A stretch of DNA of 64,000 bases from Lantana camara (lineage: Eukaryota > Streptophyta > Magnoliopsida > Lamiales > Verbenaceae), in contig CM074864.1 in the NCBI GenBank assembly GCA_037501455.1, positions 59,270,001 through 59,334,000 on the forward strand, written 5' to 3'. Below the pieces are notes generated by a model. That model was not told where the DNA came from, did no database searches, and saw nothing but the letters and a program-made list of their open reading frames with translations. The position numbers and the translations under genes were made by a program. Below, piece by piece: positions 22,980 to 35,784 of the stretch (position 1 is its first letter; each line of letters starts with the position of its first letter).

Positions 22980-23450
22980 GGTCTGGCACAAACAGATCAT
23001 CTCTATTTTCTTATTTTCCTAACAATGCAACTTTATCTTATTTTCATTCTTCTCAAAAAAAAAAAAAAAAAAAAGGAAAAAGAATAGGTCATAAACTGCA
23101 CTCAAATATCACATAGGCTATAAGTGGATACGAACACAACGATATAGATTCGAGACCATGTGAATATGGGTTATGGCGACTTGATTTTTTTATAAGACAA
23201 AATAATATTTTTGAAGGTGTGAACTCATATTAAAGGCTTTAACATAATCCAACATGTGAATATTTTTGAAATGACTCGTAATTAGCTGAACTACTTCAGA
23301 TTGGCTTCCGCCTTCCAGTTTTGGTTTTGTGAATTAGATGAATTGATTAGGTGAACAAAGTGGTGAGTTTCTAGTTTCTACAATGAAATTCATACGAGTT
23401 AGGTGCTAACAACTACTTTCACATATTTATTATTGCTATGACAAATGGAA

Positions 23451-23501
23451 AATACTTGTCCACAAATTTCCAACAATCGTGGAAATTTGTGGACAAGTAT
23501 T
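23451..23501. repeat. perfect 22-bp inverted repeat (hairpin)
   Basis: Positions 23451-23472 and 23480-23501 are exact reverse complements separated by 7 nt (core TTGTCCACAAATTTCC). It lies in an intergenic stretch next to a repeat insertion. It could be a tiny foldback end or a terminator-like structure; no gene is attached. Confidence 0.75.
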
Positions 23502-23593
23502 ATATATATAATTAATTATCTTATGAAAATAGGGGGAAAAAAATTTAAGGTAAAGGTAATATACCAATATAATCATCGGATGAATATATGGTC

Positions 23594-24156
23594 CAACAAT
23601 CGTCCTTGTTAATTTTACTTGCAGGGTTTTTTGCAAGGAAACCCCTTGTGTCATGTGAAATTATTAAAAAAGACCCCGTGAAAAATAAATTCTCATATAA
23701 AACCCTATGTTTTCAAATTTTTGCAGAAAAAACCCTGAGACGCGTTTTTGAATCACACGCGCGTTTACTGCGTGTGATATTGGATTTTTCTTCACTTTTT
23801 CGCGTAAAATGATAAATTTACCCCAACATTATATTTGGGTTTTTTGCAAGGAACCCCTTATGTCATGTGAAATGATAAAAAAAGACCCCGTGAAAAAAAA
23901 ATTATCATATAAAACCCTATGTTTTCAAATTTTTACAGAAAAAACCCTGAGGCGCGTTTATGAAATTTCGGCGGAAGAAATCCTTTCAACTTTTTTTTTT
24001 TTTTTTGAAATTTCTTTTATATGTATATATATGTATGTATTATATAGTATATTATATATATACATGTATATGTATAAAATTACTAATGTACTATATGTAT
24101 TAAATATTATTTATATATTTATTTATTTATTTTTGGTAGAATTTGTAAATTTATTG

Positions 24157-24240
<84 letters not shown>

Positions 24241-24419
24241 TTGAACTATACATATAAATAATATTTAATATGTATATATGTAATGTCTTTTTTTCCTTTT
24301 GAAATTTCTTTTATATGTATGTATTATGTAATATATTATATATATACATGCATATGTATAAAATATTAAAATTACTAATGTACTATATGTATTAAATATT
24401 ATTTATAAATTTATTTATT

Positions 24420-24476
<57 letters not shown>

Positions 24477-24669
24477 TAATTATTTTACAATACATATAAA
24501 TAATATTTAATATGTATATATATAATGTATATAAATATATAAATTATATTATATATTTATTAAAAATCTTATAAATAAATATATATAATATTATAATGAA
24601 AATATATATGTATTGTACACTAATTATAATTATATATATACAATTAATATTTTATTTATTGCATATATT

Positions 24670-24724
<55 letters not shown>

Positions 24725-25018
24725 TATAATTTTTGGACTATTTAATTTTTTACAGGGTTTTTTTGGCTCATTTCATAAAACACAGGGTTGTGGGTGCATA
24801 TAGTTCTTTAAGAATGTATTGTAATGAAAGAAGGGCAATTTTGACAAAACACATCGGTTCTTTGACTAAATGGTGTAAAGGGACGGTTTGCAAAAAATAA
24901 AAAATACAGGGTTTATTTTACTAATTTTCTTTTTACAGGGTTTTTTTGGTTCATTTCATAAAACACAGGGTTGTGGGTGCATATAGCTCAACAATCGTCC
25001 TTGTTAATTTTGCTTGCA
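23594..25018. mobile_element. nested repeat element flanked by a 30-bp direct repeat
   Basis: The 30 bases at 23594-23623 recur at 24989-25018 with one mismatch. Between them two left-end copies occur in direct orientation (GGGTTTTTTGCAAGGAA at 23624 and GGGTTTTTTGCAAGGAAC at 23831) and two right-end copies (ACAGGGTTTTTTTGG at ~24754 and ~24937). The ends are roughly inverted to each other. The layout suggests one copy inserted into another of the same non-coding family. Superfamily unknown. Confidence 0.55.
24161..24236. repeat. TA dinucleotide microsatellite
   Basis: Long (TA)n run. Similar runs lie at ~24424-24470, ~24671-24721 and ~26380-26420. Peptides read through them are artefacts. 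Confidence 0.95.
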
Positions 25019-26376
25019 TGTTCCCATCTCTTTCTAATTCATCCCAACAAGGTAGATTAAATATTAATATTTCTAATTTGAGTTTGACTCGATTAAATTG
25101 ATATAATATGAGATGAGTATTTTATATTTATAGTGTGATTGGTGAAAAATTAAGAGAGAGAGTGATAAATCAAATGATAAATGTAATACACTTTTTCATT
25201 ATGATTAGTTGGGGTTCGATTGAGACGGGTTTGAACTAGAATTTTCTGATCATATATATACTAGAAGATTAATAGCTTTACATCTTACTTCTTGCATGGA
25301 CGGAATTACAGGGTTTTGTCTAGCACATTTCTCCTAAGCTTTTGTGGTCCTCGAAATAAAATTGAATTACAATTTACTACACACTACTATGTACAAAATG
25401 TAAAATTTAATTTTTTTTCTCCATTTCAATTATGGCACTCCTAAAAGCCTAGTCGCTGACAATGTATCCACACAAATACGAATATGATACGATATAAATA
25501 CGATGATACAAATTCTTTTAAAATTTTTTACATGAAAAATATTTAACATAATATAAAATAATAAAATAATATTTTTAATAGATAAATGCATTGGAACGGA
25601 TTATGTTACGATTACATCCCTATGATGAGACTAGATTCTAGGACAAAAGTCTTATGGGAGTTTTACAATAAGAAATCGAGTAAATATATGGTAATAACTA
25701 ATAACATAGGCCAACTCAAGATTGTCTCATCGATTGTTGGCCGACTTAGGTAATGGTGACCATTGTGACAAAATATTTAATTTAATAGCATTTATTATTT
25801 TTATTATTTTTCTAAATTCGTCATAGACCAATTACCTTATTTTCGTAGCATTATTTAGGCCGGCCAACTAATTCAATAAATTTGAGCAGAACTAGTGTAA
25901 ATACTTAGGTAGGAAACAATTTTAATTTTTTAATTATTTTGGACACACTGACAATCACATAAATGTCTCTTTCATCTCAACCAACTTGTTGATTCCTTTT
26001 AATTTCTCATTAATAATTACAAACCGAATTCTGTTTTATCAACTTTATTGGGTATTATTCGTAATATACTAATATTAATATGATGCGTATTAAATGGTTA
26101 TGTAAGAGCCCATTAAACAGGTGTTTGCAGGAAAACAAAATATTTGGGAAAGTTAAACTTGTGTTAAGATTCAAATTAGGAAAATTTGTGAGTTTTAATG
26201 CACCAAACACTTTTAAAATATATAATTTTATTGTAAATTTTTTTTTCGTGTTTAACACTTTTTCCATGAAAAATTTTAAAAATAATTTATATCGTCTTAT
26301 TTGTGTTATGTCGTGTCTGTATCGCCGTATTTATATCATGTTGTGTTTGTATCACCATATTCGTATTCGTGTGTTA

Positions 26377-26422
<46 letters not shown>

Positions 26423-27193
26423 GCACATCCGTTATGAAAGCTAGTTTTACACGGATTATTAAGAATGATATTTATATTCTAATTTTTTTCAACTATACCA
26501 ATATTACCTTATCATTATATTAATAAATAATAATAGACATTTAAGAATTATTATTATATTAAAAGTAAAATAATAATTGATAGTGTATCGTATCAACTAT
26601 AAAGGTTAGACATTTAACATAAGAAAAACAAATAATTGATAAGTACAAATGTATAATCGAAAGCATGATGGGATCGTACCGTCGCACTATATTAAGTCTC
26701 ATGATGTATATATATAAATATGATACAGACACAATAAGCATAAAAATATAATTTTGTTTTTCTAATTTTTCATATGAAAAATATCAAACATAATGTCTGA
26801 TATAAATGTTTGGTACGATACCATACGATAAAAGTGGGGATTGGAGGAGAGTGGGGACTTTGTTATTGTTAGAATTATTCATTAAAGCTGCACAATTAGA
26901 AATAAATAATTACGACAACTATCCAATTATGATGGCTCACTTTATGTATATTATAGTTCTTGCTTTTCTCTTTTTCCCTCAATAGTTTATAGTATTTGCA
27001 TACGATTATAATGTAAACACTTTCTTCTTCTAAGGAGATGTTCTCCTCACCAGAAACAAAGCGAATATTCTTGCCAAAGATAGTTAAAAAATGGGCAAAC
27101 AATGGCTATACAGCACCATAACTTGCTCCACCTTCTCACTTTTATCCCAAAGAACCCACCTTTTTTCACCCAATCCCACGAAGAAATCAAGCA
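25019..27193. other. AT-rich intergenic region upstream of GRAS gene
   Basis: No gene. Similar AT-rich phrases with ACGATAC/GATACGAT and TTTTACATGAAAAATAT occur at ~25480-25560 and ~26740-26830 and again near 37690-37760, a loosely conserved dispersed repeat. The GRAS leader probably lies within ~27000-27193, but no core promoter was assigned. Confidence 0.5.
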
Positions 27194-28759
27194 ATGGAAG
27201 CCGTGAACATGAACGGAAACTGGGTTACTCTTCCCACATTTGGGAATCTCACCCATGAATCCGCCATTCGCCAGTTCTGCCCGGCTCGTATGGAGCTGGA
27301 GAAAGTGTCAGAATGGGGAGAAATGTTGCTGGATGAAGAGATGGGAGTGTGGCCCCAGGTGTTCGACGAAATGCCTCAACTAGAACCGGCTGAGGTTGAT
27401 GAAATAGTTGAGACTTTCTTTGATGTCGAGTGCTACGAAAAGGACAACGCGGATAATGAGCCATTTGATCAGTTTCAAGACCAGGGTATCGAAGATCTTT
27501 GCCTCGTCGAAGGTGATGATGATTTGGAGGGGTGTAGCCCATCTGATGATCTTGGCGTTTTTCGTGGTGGTGTTGAGGATTCAATCCCAATTGGGGTTGA
27601 TCAAGGTCTTCAATTGGTGCATTTGTTGTTGGCTTGCGCCGAGGCCGTTGGGTGTAGAGATGCTCGTCTTGCTGATTCGATTCTAACGCAAATTTGGCCT
27701 TGTGTTTTCCCTTGGGGTGATTCTTTGCAAAGAGTCTCTCATTATTTTGCAATTGGGTTGAAATCTAGGCTCTCACTTCTAAAGAATGTGAACCCAAACG
27801 GTTCGTTTAATAATAGTAAGGCCGACGTCATGTCTTCAATCACTAGAGAGGAAAAGAACGAAGCTTTCGCTTTATTGCACCAAACGACCCCTTATATTGC
27901 CTTCGGTTTCATGTCTGCAAACGATGCTATTTGTCATGCAGCAACTGGGAAAGATTTTCTGCACATTCTTGACTTAGGAATGGAGTATAATCTCCAATGG
28001 CCTTCTTTGGTAAGGAATTTGACTTCAAGAGACGAAGGCCCCCCAAAGGTTATCAGAATCACGGGCGTAATAGGAGAGGATCAAGATCCATTGGAGCTTG
28101 AAGCTAGCATGAAGGGACTGTGTGAAGAAGCTAATTCTCATGGGGTTTGCCTTGAATTCCATTTAGTGGCTGAACAAATATCTCCCTTGCTCTTAACTCG
28201 AGAAAAACTCGAGTTAAGAAAAAACGAGACACTATTCGTTAATAGCATAATGCATTTGCACAAGCATGTGAAGGAAAGTAGAGGGTCCTTAAAGACCATT
28301 CTCCAATCAATCAAGAAACTGAGTCCCTCTCTCCTAACTGTGGTCGAGCAAGATGCCAATCACAACGGACCGTTTTTCCTCGGGCGATTTTTGGAATCAC
28401 TTCACTATTACTCAGCCGTTTTCGATTCTCTTGATGCTAGTTTACCAAGAAATAGTCCACAAAGGATGAAGATCGAGAAGTTTCACTTTGCTGAGGAAAT
28501 TCGCAATGTTATAGCCTATGAAGGATCGGATAGGATCGAGAGGCACGAAAGGGCAGATCAATGGAGGCGGCAATTGGGTCGGGCCGGGTTTCAGGTTGTG
28601 GGCTTGAAGTGCTTGAATGAAGCTAAGGTGATGGTTTCTGGTTATGGGTGTGATGGGTACACTGTGGCTAGTGAGAAAGGATGTCTTCAGCTTGGATGGA
28701 AAGGGAGGGCTATAATGCTGGCTTCAGCATGGCAAGTGCATAGTGTGAATTCTTCGTGA
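27194..28759 (+). CDS. GRAS-family transcriptional regulator
   Basis: 521 aa, intronless as most GRAS genes. An acidic N-terminal half (Glu/Asp-rich, residues ~36-130) precedes the GRAS domain from ~137: leucine-heptad region I (GLQLVHLLLACAEAV), a VHIID-equivalent LHILDLG at ~256-262 followed by NLQWPSLVRNL, leucine-heptad II, a HYYSAVFDSLDASLP block in the PFYRE region, a charged segment around EIRNVIAYEG, and a C-terminal SAW motif (WKGRAIMLASAW). GRAS proteins act in the nucleus in hormone, root, meristem or symbiosis signalling. The domain deviates from DELLA, SCR and PAT1 types and resembles the NSP2/RAD1 side of the family, but I could not assign a subfamily, so function is left open. 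Confidence 0.93.
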   Translation: MEAVNMNGNWVTLPTFGNLTHESAIRQFCPARMELEKVSEWGEMLLDEEMGVWPQVFDEMPQLEPAEVDEIVETFFDVECYEKDNADNEPFDQFQDQGIEDLCLVEGDDDLEGCSPSDDLGVFRGGVEDSIPIGVDQGLQLVHLLLACAEAVGCRDARLADSILTQIWPCVFPWGDSLQRVSHYFAIGLKSRLSLLKNVNPNGSFNNSKADVMSSITREEKNEAFALLHQTTPYIAFGFMSANDAICHAATGKDFLHILDLGMEYNLQWPSLVRNLTSRDEGPPKVIRITGVIGEDQDPLELEASMKGLCEEANSHGVCLEFHLVAEQISPLLLTREKLELRKNETLFVNSIMHLHKHVKESRGSLKTILQSIKKLSPSLLTVVEQDANHNGPFFLGRFLESLHYYSAVFDSLDASLPRNSPQRMKIEKFHFAEEIRNVIAYEGSDRIERHERADQWRRQLGRAGFQVVGLKCLNEAKVMVSGYGCDGYTVASEKGCLQLGWKGRAIMLASAWQVHSVNSS

Positions 28760-29515
28760 GGCTTTGTTAATATTAGTGTTCCTTTTTGCCATGATTGATT
28801 ATTCATTCAAGTTTCGATCAAGTGTAATTTTAGCCCGAATTTGGTTCCGGATAAAGTTTCGTACTTTATTAATCACCCATCGAAATGGTTTTTTTTTTTT
28901 TTAAGGTGAGACTTGAGAGGAGGTAACTAGCTATACAAGAATAAATGCGATAAAAAATTGTACAAGTTCATTGGAATTGAAAATTTTTGGACTGTTTGGA
29001 TGGGTTTTTGTGTAATTATTGAAATCATGCCCACTGGGAAAAAGAACACATATATCATACACACAGTTGTAATTTCCCCATGTAATTATGATGATTGAAT
29101 GCATAACTTAAAAGAAATGAATAATTAATTGCTTCCATCGTCAAACACAATCCTCAGCAAATAATATAAACCATCACAGGTTCAACATGAGAAAACCTAT
29201 ATTTGCAGAAAGATGCTTGAATTGAAACTTATACATAAGCAATAATTCTAAATTATGCAGAGTGATACAAACTTCACTGCCAGACAAAAAAAAAAGGCAC
29301 AGTGATAGTTGATTCGGTATTACCGTTTCAGCTGTATGTATACGGGGATGCACCAAGAAACTTCGTATACAACATATACATATATGATTACAATAATTAG
29401 GCCGTTCTTTCACCAGTTACGGAGAAACAACACATTTTCCTTTGCGTGTAGAATTGAATGAACAAATTTATTAGTTTTTTTCCCCGTCAGATAAAGAAGA
29501 TTTGTGGTGTAATGA
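28760..29515. other. 3' flanks of convergent GRAS and kinase genes
   Basis: Only the downstream untranslated regions of the two converging genes are expected here. No ORF or repeat is supported beyond short A/T runs. Confidence 0.6.
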
Positions 29516-31948
29516 TTACGAACCTCCCTTCCTTGGTGGGGGTGATGTGGACATTACACGCAGCCGACTAGCTATTTCAGTGAAAGATGGCCTTACTGCT
29601 GGATTAGGTGCCCAACACTGCTCCATTAATATTCTCCATTCTGAATCGCAGTAGCTTGGAATTGTTGGCCTCAATGTGTTGTTAACAATACCTCCTGCAC
29701 CAAGCATGAAAACAGTTGGATAAAAAGTTATGAATATGTAAAACGGTAAAAGCAGAGCCTCAGAAATTATGGAAGTTTTGAGTTTGTAAGCTTCTGTAGT
29801 CCAAGCAAACTTCATATGATATTACCAAAAGTTCTCAGTTTTAAGATTCGAATTACCAATCAAGATTCACGCATTTTTCTAAAAAAAAATTAATAGGGAA
29901 ACCCAATCAACTATCACTTTGCACAGGAAAACCAAATTTGTCGAGGAAGAAAAGTATGGGTGAATTACAAACCTATGATTGCACCGTAATGCATGTTGGC
30001 ATAAGGTTCCTCCCCAGTGAGTATCTCCCACAACACAATACCGAATGAAAAAACATCAACCTGTCAGGTGAACACATCATTAACCATGTGTATCATAGAA
30101 AGATTTTTGTCTTTCTACCATTCTAGAGAATATAACAACTAATATTGTAGTTTCTTGTTCATATGTCAAAAACACTTCATCTAAACTACTTTTGAAAGAG
30201 CAAAGTTTCACAGACCAAGGAAAATTTACATCCACAGACAAAAATCAAAAAAATTCTGAAATTCTAGCAATAAATATCAATTTTAGAGTCCTTATCAATA
30301 CAATTTTCTAAAGACGCACTTGTATATAATCTGACCTTTCAAAATATCTCAAAGAATCTCAAAATTTTAAAAATTAATATCAATTTCAAATTCTCAAGAT
30401 ATCTTAATGAATCTTGAAAAAATTAGCAATAAACATCAATTTTAGTTCCCCATAATACAATTTTCAGAAGAATTTGTATACAGTCTAACCTTTTCAGAAA
30501 CTTTATTGCTACTTCCATTTAGAAGCTCTGGAGCCATCCATGGAAGAGTTCCTCGAACTCCCCCAGAAACCAAGGTGTTCCGCTTTATTTTGGATAAACC
30601 AAAATCCCCAACCTGATAATTGCATGCCACCATCAGAATTAATTCAGTTAAATCATTGTTTTATCAATATTTAATATTACTTTAACTGCTCATATGATGA
30701 AATTGAAGATCATAGTAGATAGTACTAAAACTATTATACTCATCAAATTGACATATGACATTAAGTTCCCAGGAACTGAACCTTGCATATTGGCCTTGAA
30801 GGATCTTTGCAGTTAACCAGCAAATTGTCACATTTCAAGTCAAAGTGAACAATATTCTTTGAATGCAAATATTCCATTCCAAAAGCTGCATCCATGGCAA
30901 TTATAAGCCTCTTCCTGCGATCAAGATGCCTGCAGATTGGCATTGTTTAGAAAGAAAAGTTACAGTGAAAGAAAAATAGTAATAGATAAGGAAGAACTAG
31001 TTCAAAACGGTCAAGGTTAATATCCCTCATGCACATTTATTTATATTAAAATATGCAAGCCCCATAGCATGCACAGTACCTATCCTTACGAAGCAAAACA
31101 TGTCTTAAAGAACCATCAACCATATACTCTGTCACAGTAGCCAAAGTTCCCCCAGGTCCATCTTGTACCACACCGTAGAACGCAACCACATTGGGATGAT
31201 GAAGCTTTGAGAGAATATCAGCTTCCCTCCAAAATTCATTGGTCTGCAAGTCGGAATGAGGTTAACAGAAATTTCAGAAAGTACCAACATATGCATGCCA
31301 ATAATCAATTTCATTCAATTTGCTTAGTGTGATAATATGCTCCAAACCATTCTCTAATCTAAACCAACCCAAACAGTTTTTGGTTAGGTTGGAACTAAGA
31401 TATTTTAAAACAGGTCCTATGGGGTTGGGATTGATTGGTATGAATGGATTATGGGTTCTCGATGGTTTCAATGGATTCCAGATGGTTCCCAGACAGGTTC
31501 ATATATAGTTCCAATTTTTACAAACATTATTCCCCTCTCCAACTTTGGTATAAGGAAATATTATTGTATGGCTATATTTAGAAGTGAATAAAGTTTTATA
31601 GAATAGAAATTACAATTATAAATTCATATTACTTTCCGTTTTTTTTATATAAAAAATGATCAAGTTCTGCACTTTTCTCTTTAAAAATAATGGAAGTGGG
31701 TAGCTAATTTTTATAGATATGTAGGGAGTGTTAGCAAAGTCTAAAGATAAAAAAAAGTGATTTTGTGCTTCAAGCTCATTTTCAGCACTTTGGGAGTGTG
31801 TGGAAAATCAACTTCTACTTAGAAAAAAGCTAGAATCTAGAAGCAGCTACAGAAATGCTTTTGATTCCTGATTCTAGCTTCTAGGCAATTTTTTTAAATG
31901 AATGGAAGTTATTTAAGTCTAATAAAGTGTTTTTTCAATTGTTCAACT

Positions 31949-31984
<36 letters not shown>

Positions 31985-34900
31985 GTTTGAAATTTTCCAA
32001 ACACTCACCACTTTTACTATTCCACCTTTCTGCAACTTTACTTCTATAGTTCTACTTATCCAAAAGCAGAAGAGTTTGCAAACACAGCCATGATATATAG
32101 TAGGTAACCATAAGCGACTGAATCTGCATTAATCTTTAAGGCATATAAATGAAGTAATTGTATATTATATCTTTAGTATTGGACGCATTATGAACCACAC
32201 TGGCCTGTTATGGACCAGGACGGATCCATGATGAGCCCAACCCATTCTCACACAGTTCCTTTGAACCCTATAAACCATTATGGAGCCAATCCATTTAGAT
32301 CTGTGTGACTAAGTCATCTGAACAAACCAATCTACCCATTTGCCACCAGTTAAATTTGCTAATCATAAACTTCAAAATACTGATGAAGATTGTAAAGCAT
32401 AAAAGGATTAATGTCGAACAGTAGCATATTTATTCATAATTCTATAGAGAGAATTTAGGGAAGGCAGTAGAATCTCATGTTAAATTACTGATTACCAGTC
32501 TCTCTTGCTCTGATTGACGACCAGTGAAGCAACTCTTCTTGATACGCTTGATTGCCACATCTGAGCCTCTCCATTTTCCATGGTATACCGTCCCGAATGT
32601 GCCCGAACCCAACTCCTTCAGTTCCTCAAGATCAGCATTTCTTATGATCTGCAAAGCCACCAAACAGTTCCATGAAATCAATGGGCTGTTCTGAGATTTA
32701 CTCACTACATGACAACTTACAAGCTCATTGAACCAAATTGTATTAATCTCCAAGTCTCATATTATCATTAGAAGAACATGATAACAGCAAATATTGGTAC
32801 AAACCTGCAATGAGCTGATATCAAAATCCACCAAAGAAGGATCTAGAGGAGAGACGCCAGTATCTCCAATTCCATCCTAGAATGCAGGAAAGATTAAGAG
32901 ACATCTCCAGAAAGCAGTTATAGCAAGTAAAGGACTCTTAATTTTCATATTCAGAAAAAGAGATGTTACCTCATATTCCGGTTCACGAATTTTCGTATTA
33001 TCCAAAACATTGTCATACTGCATGCTTTCACTGACTTTCACTTGTGCTTCATTATAACTGGGATCAACAGCTAAAGAGACAGCTTCATCTCTGTCGCGTA
33101 TATCTTTCCGATCATCTTTCCCATATTTCTCCTCCTTTACTCCATGACTGGGAATAACTCCATCTCTTGTCTGTGGTACGAAATCATATGCTAAAGGAGC
33201 CTCCTCTTCAACTTTTCCAAGTCCTGAAGAAAGAACAACATGGTCCTGATCCATTAGAGATACATCCCTCCTCGTAAACTCATCTCCTGCCAGTCTCTGG
33301 AAGAAGGACCAGTGTTTCGGATCATGGTTCTCTATGTTTACACTCAAACCAGCTCCATCTTTCGATAGAGGACCAAAATCAGATGAACGATCAGAGAGCA
33401 CAGCTTTGGAAAATATATCAGAAAGAAGATCACGAGGAAATCGGTCATTGATGTCAATAAGGATATCTGCCTGCTTGGTCTTGGGAACACCAACTGTGGG
33501 TTCTTCACGTGCCACTGAATGCTCATGGCCTAGTCCGGGGAGCTTCGGCCCAGGTTTTGTTTCTGGCTGAATAACTTGGCTGTCAAGGGCTACAGATTCC
33601 TGGGGAAAAGGCTTTCTAGTTGAAACTGACTCGTCAATTGGAGTACGCACATTCCCTTTTTGTAAGTTTTCAACTGGTGCTGTAGCCGACTCCTGCTGAG
33701 ACGAATCAATGCGTGACTGATTAACAAGGAACTGAGAACTGTGTGAATCATCTGACTTTGATATTCTGCTGTGCTTCCCTGCCAGCTCTCTTGGAATCCA
33801 CTCAGAATGGAACCGTTGTGGAGGAATAGAAGACTCACCATAGCTCAAATCATTAGGATCAGACTCCGAATTAACGGACTCAGGAATATGGCCATTACCA
33901 GAAGTAAAATACTCATTGCCACTGGATGTAGGAATCTCGGTTGTGGTAACAGAATCAAGTGGTTTAGAAACCTGCAAAGGTTCATCGGTAATACCTTTGC
34001 CCTTTGAAGAAAGTTCTCTATCCAGTTCAGGGACCATGACTGATGACTCGTCAACAGGATAACCAACTTTGGCATTACCACCATGCGCCTGTGAAGGAAC
34101 AGAATGCTCTTTAGCAAAGATTTGTTTTGTTGAACTTTCTGATTGAGTTAAGCCATCCAGTTTCTGTTTAGCATCCTTTTCCTGTGCTTTCGTGCCCAAT
34201 GTGCCATAGGCATCCATAGACTTTCCTTCAAGGCCTTTCTGTTCGGGCACCGGCACAAAAGAAGATTGTGGAACAGCACTTTCAGAAGGCATGTAATATG
34301 GAGCGTGAAAATTATAACCAAACTGTGGAGGATGGGTATCATGGTCCACCGACTGACCATGGTAGGCACGCAAATCGGTTTCATAAACATTAGAGGAACT
34401 TGGAACAATTGATGTAGAAGGTTCAATTGCTCCTGGCGGGACAACAAAGCCTGGCAAATTTGGGTTGTTAATGGCACCAAATGCAGAGGTAGTCCTACTT
34501 GTGTCCCGATCAACATTCAGTGTGTCCAACTCTTTCAAGTCATTCCCAGAAGAGCTAGCTAAACCACGTAGAGTAGATCCTTTTCGAGGTCCAAAGTCTA
34601 TGCCATTGACTGCAACTACATATTTCATCTCTGAATCACCATCAGAATTGGCCAGACTGAAGTGAGCATCATCCAAATCCCCAGGAGAGAACAGGAACAT
34701 TCGAAGCCTACTTGACCCTTGTCCATCTTCAAGAATATTGCACTCCTCCATCATGTTCAATAAATCCTCATCACTTGATATGGATACTAAAGCATCAAGA
34801 TCTTCCCCAGGGAGCTGATATTTTATAGCACATGTTTCGTCATAAATCGCAGTTGTTTTCAGCCACAGTTCTTTCCATGTAATTTCCTTGCTTATCCGAA

Positions 34901-35504
34901 TAATGCGGGTTTCTCCACCAACATATCTGAGCTTTCCATCACTAGGCCGAGGCAGAATTCTACCCCCAAAGCTGCACAGAATCTTAAGTTTTGTTGATGA
35001 GCTATCTGATGCTCCCGATGAGGTATACATAAGAGTGTGGTGGCTGCTGTAACCTGATGAAGCATGTTGAATAGATTGAAAAGAACCACAGTTACCCTTA
35101 TTCCCATGTAAAGATGAATTCTTTCGTTCAAATTCTCTCGAATCTTTTTCTGCCTTGGCAATCATAGAGATATCTGAGCCACTTTCAGAGCCAGTGTGAC
35201 TAATCCCTAGAATGCCTTTTAGCTCCAAGTAACGAGGTGCATGACCAGAATCCCCTGATATATCTGGATTAAATGGCTTTCTGGGATTGAACCTGTCTAG
35301 CATAAATTCAAACTCCTCACCCGTCTGTATAGAGTAATTAAGTCCAGGTTTAGCTTCTGAAAAATTAATATCTGTAGATATCGAACTCTCATTTGCATGA
35401 CCTGAAGGATCCATCTTAAAACCTTGTGATTCAGGACCTTTATCTTCATTTCCATGTTCTGACGAATTGAATTGCACAAAATTGTTATTTTTCGATGGTT
35501 CCAT
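29516..35504 (-). CDS. Raf-like MAPKKK-type protein kinase with PB1 domain
   Basis: Predicted 1153-aa Ser/Thr kinase. Exons on minus: 35504-32970, 32876-32805, 32648-32496, 31243-31080, 30929-30782, 30612-30490, 30060-29973 and 29694-29516; every junction keeps frame. The N-terminus has the family block [14 protein letters not shown] (~55-68) and a PB1 domain (~171-274, [20 protein letters not shown] ... [20 protein letters not shown]). A long Ser/Pro-rich linker precedes the kinase domain (~878-1140): [32 protein letters not shown] and [14 protein letters not shown] replaces HRD, the usual non-RD state of this plant Raf-like B group. Catalytic Lys, Asp and DFG are present. An in-frame ATG 56 codons upstream (35672) gives a hydrophobic extension unlike relatives, so 35504 is preferred. 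The specific orthologue is not assigned. Confidence 0.93.
31724..32089. mobile_element. MITE in kinase intron 3 (~366 bp)
   Basis: The left end GGGAGTGTTAGCAAAGT and inverted right end GGCTGTGTTTGCAAACT are similar, bracketing a non-coding, hairpin-prone interior with a poly-T run of ~33 nt at ~31949-31981. This terminus resembles common plant hAT-type MITEs. The target duplication is not clean. Confidence 0.55.
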
Positions 35505-35784
35505 GTTGGAATGGCTGATTTTTTCCTCTTTCAAATACAAATTCAGTGGTAACAACTGCTGGTGCCACAATCTTTTGAGCAACTTGGAGAAGCCACAGAG
35601 AAGCACCACAATCCTTGAGGCAAAGCAAAGAGTTTGCTTGAAAACAAGTTCAGTGGTACTCAAGAGATACATATAGGCACAACTTTAGGAGCATTTTCTG
35701 GTCATGTTATAATGAACGGAACATCGTTTGAATGAATGAGGATTCTGGATCAATCACACTGTCAAACAAGTAAGTATCTCAGTC

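Noticed and set aside
23809..24237. 142-aa ORF ending in a long Ile-Tyr repeat
   Set aside because: It is a read-through of a TA microsatellite and repeat-element sequence, not a gene.
31310..31510. Possible exon in kinase intron 3 (62-65-aa ORFs)
   Set aside because: Flanking exons join in frame without it, and the text lacks kinase similarity.
34892..35161. Antisense and alternate-frame ORFs over the kinase's large exon
   Set aside because: The PB1-kinase frame is continuous for 845 codons here; others are shadows.
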